This document shows positions 5,788 to 6,129 of a DNA stretch of 6,129 bases, piece by piece. Source of the stretch: Paracoccaceae bacterium (GTDB lineage Bacteria > Pseudomonadota > Alphaproteobacteria > Rhodobacterales > Rhodobacteraceae). The stretch covers positions 1-6,129 of the forward strand of contig SKNG01000149.1 of NCBI GenBank assembly GCA_007120685.1, read 5' to 3'. The notes beneath the pieces are model-generated. The model did no database searches. It was not told the origin of the DNA and was given only the letters and a program-made list of their open reading frames with translations. The translations under genes and the position numbers were made by a program. How positions within the stretch are numbered: position 1 is the stretch's first letter; each line of letters starts with the position of its first letter.

Positions 5788-5826
5788 CCAACACAGGCCG
5801 TCTGGATGAAAGCGAGTCGCAGGGTC

Positions 5827-6045
5827 ATGAACGCACCGGAAAGACTGGATCACGAGGCGGTGCTGCGCGTGAAGCTGGAAGTGCTGAAGCGTGAACATCG
5901 CGACCTGGACGAGGCAATCGCCGCCATGACCGAACGCCCCACAGCCGACCAGCTGACCTTGAAGCGGTTGAAGAAGCGCAAGCTGGCGCTGAAGGATCAG
6001 ATCGCCCGCATCGAAGACGAACTGACGCCCGACATCATCGCCTGA
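5827..6045 (+). CDS. DUF465 (YdcH family) small coiled-coil protein
   Basis: A 72-residue, highly charged, almost fully helical protein. The N-terminal helix DHEAVLRVKLEVLKREHRDLDEAI and the C-terminal ADQLTLKRLKKRKLALKDQI with a DIIA end are the usual DUF465/YdcH pattern. The break between the helices, near MTERPTA, suggests a helical hairpin. The function of this family is not established. ATG 5827 is preferred to the in-frame ATG 5806: family members begin with only a few residues before the DHEAVL segment, and the 5806 start would leave a leader of about 12 nt from the proposed promoter. Neither start has a strong Shine-Dalgarno. The gene is transcribed divergently from hsp20. No clear terminator follows before the next promoter-like sequence. 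Confidence 0.85.
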   Translation: MNAPERLDHEAVLRVKLEVLKREHRDLDEAIAAMTERPTADQLTLKRLKKRKLALKDQIARIEDELTPDIIA

Positions 6046-6064
6046 CCCGCCCCACCCGCGCCCG

Positions 6065-6092
6065 TTGCGCCCGGCCCCCGCGCGGCTATAGT
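6065..6092 (+). promoter_or_regulatory. Promoter-like sequence for the right-edge gene
   Basis: TTGCGC (6065-6070), a 16-bp spacer, then TATAGT (6087-6092), a 5-of-6 match to the sigma-70 -10 box. The -35 hexamer is identical to the one proposed for the DUF465 gene. A start near 6099 would leave about 20 nt to ATG 6119. Confidence 0.45.
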
Positions 6093-6118
6093 GCGCGCCG
6101 GGTCTGGTGGAGGGCGCG

Positions 6119-6129
6119 ATGGGCGCGAC
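6119..6129 (+). CDS. Start of a further gene, cut by the right edge
   Basis: ATG 6119 is preceded by GGAGG (6109-6113) at a five-base spacing and by a promoter-like sequence, so a gene probably begins here. Only Met-Gly-Ala can be read, which is too little to name it. From memory, purE often follows a DUF465 gene in Rhodobacterales; that is a guess from context. Confidence 0.5.

Overview
This 6.1 kb window is high-GC chromosomal DNA, most likely from an alphaproteobacterium of the Rhodobacterales (Rhodobacter/Paracoccus-like). The reasons are a DUF1150 gene next to an Hsp20 gene, a YdcH-type DUF465 protein, a carboxyspermidine-type polyamine pathway, and an intergenic hairpin ending in GGGATATTTT, which I recall as frequent in that order. 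The assignment rests on recalled family patterns, not on a search. No mobile element, CRISPR array, tRNA or rRNA was seen.

Layout. All genes but the two at the right edge lie on the minus strand, so the functional order runs right to left. From right to left: (1) a small heat shock protein (5234-5647) and a DUF1150 protein (4987-5208), probably co-transcribed from a sigma-32-like promoter, with a ROSE-like hairpin over the hsp20 ribosome binding site. (2) A gap of about 210 bp with a nested inverted repeat (4900-4967, probable terminator) and a perfect 20-bp GC palindrome (4810-4829). (3) The decarboxylase nspC (3679-4776) followed after 19 bp by its partner dehydrogenase (2421-3659). Together they should convert a diamine plus aspartate semialdehyde into spermidine or norspermidine. 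(4) After 82 bp, a compact group of three: a Stf0-like sulfotransferase (1595-2338), trehalose-6-phosphate phosphatase otsB (836-1570), and a GH15 trehalase/glucoamylase-like protein cut by the left edge (1-784).

On the plus strand, the DUF465 gene (5827-6045) diverges from hsp20 and has its own promoter-like sequence. Another gene starts at 6119 and leaves the window.

How the parts relate. Small chaperone, polyamine synthesis and trehalose metabolism are all stress-linked functions. The most interesting biological suggestion is the sulfotransferase: its P-loop, GE motif and Arg-Asp...Ser motif resemble mycobacterial Stf0, which sulfates trehalose, and here it sits directly upstream of otsB. 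A sulfated trehalose or related sugar product is a testable inference, not something the sequence proves. The second most interesting item is the candidate RNA thermometer on hsp20.

There is no gene-free stretch over 300 bp. The genes visible in full appear intact, with no frameshift.
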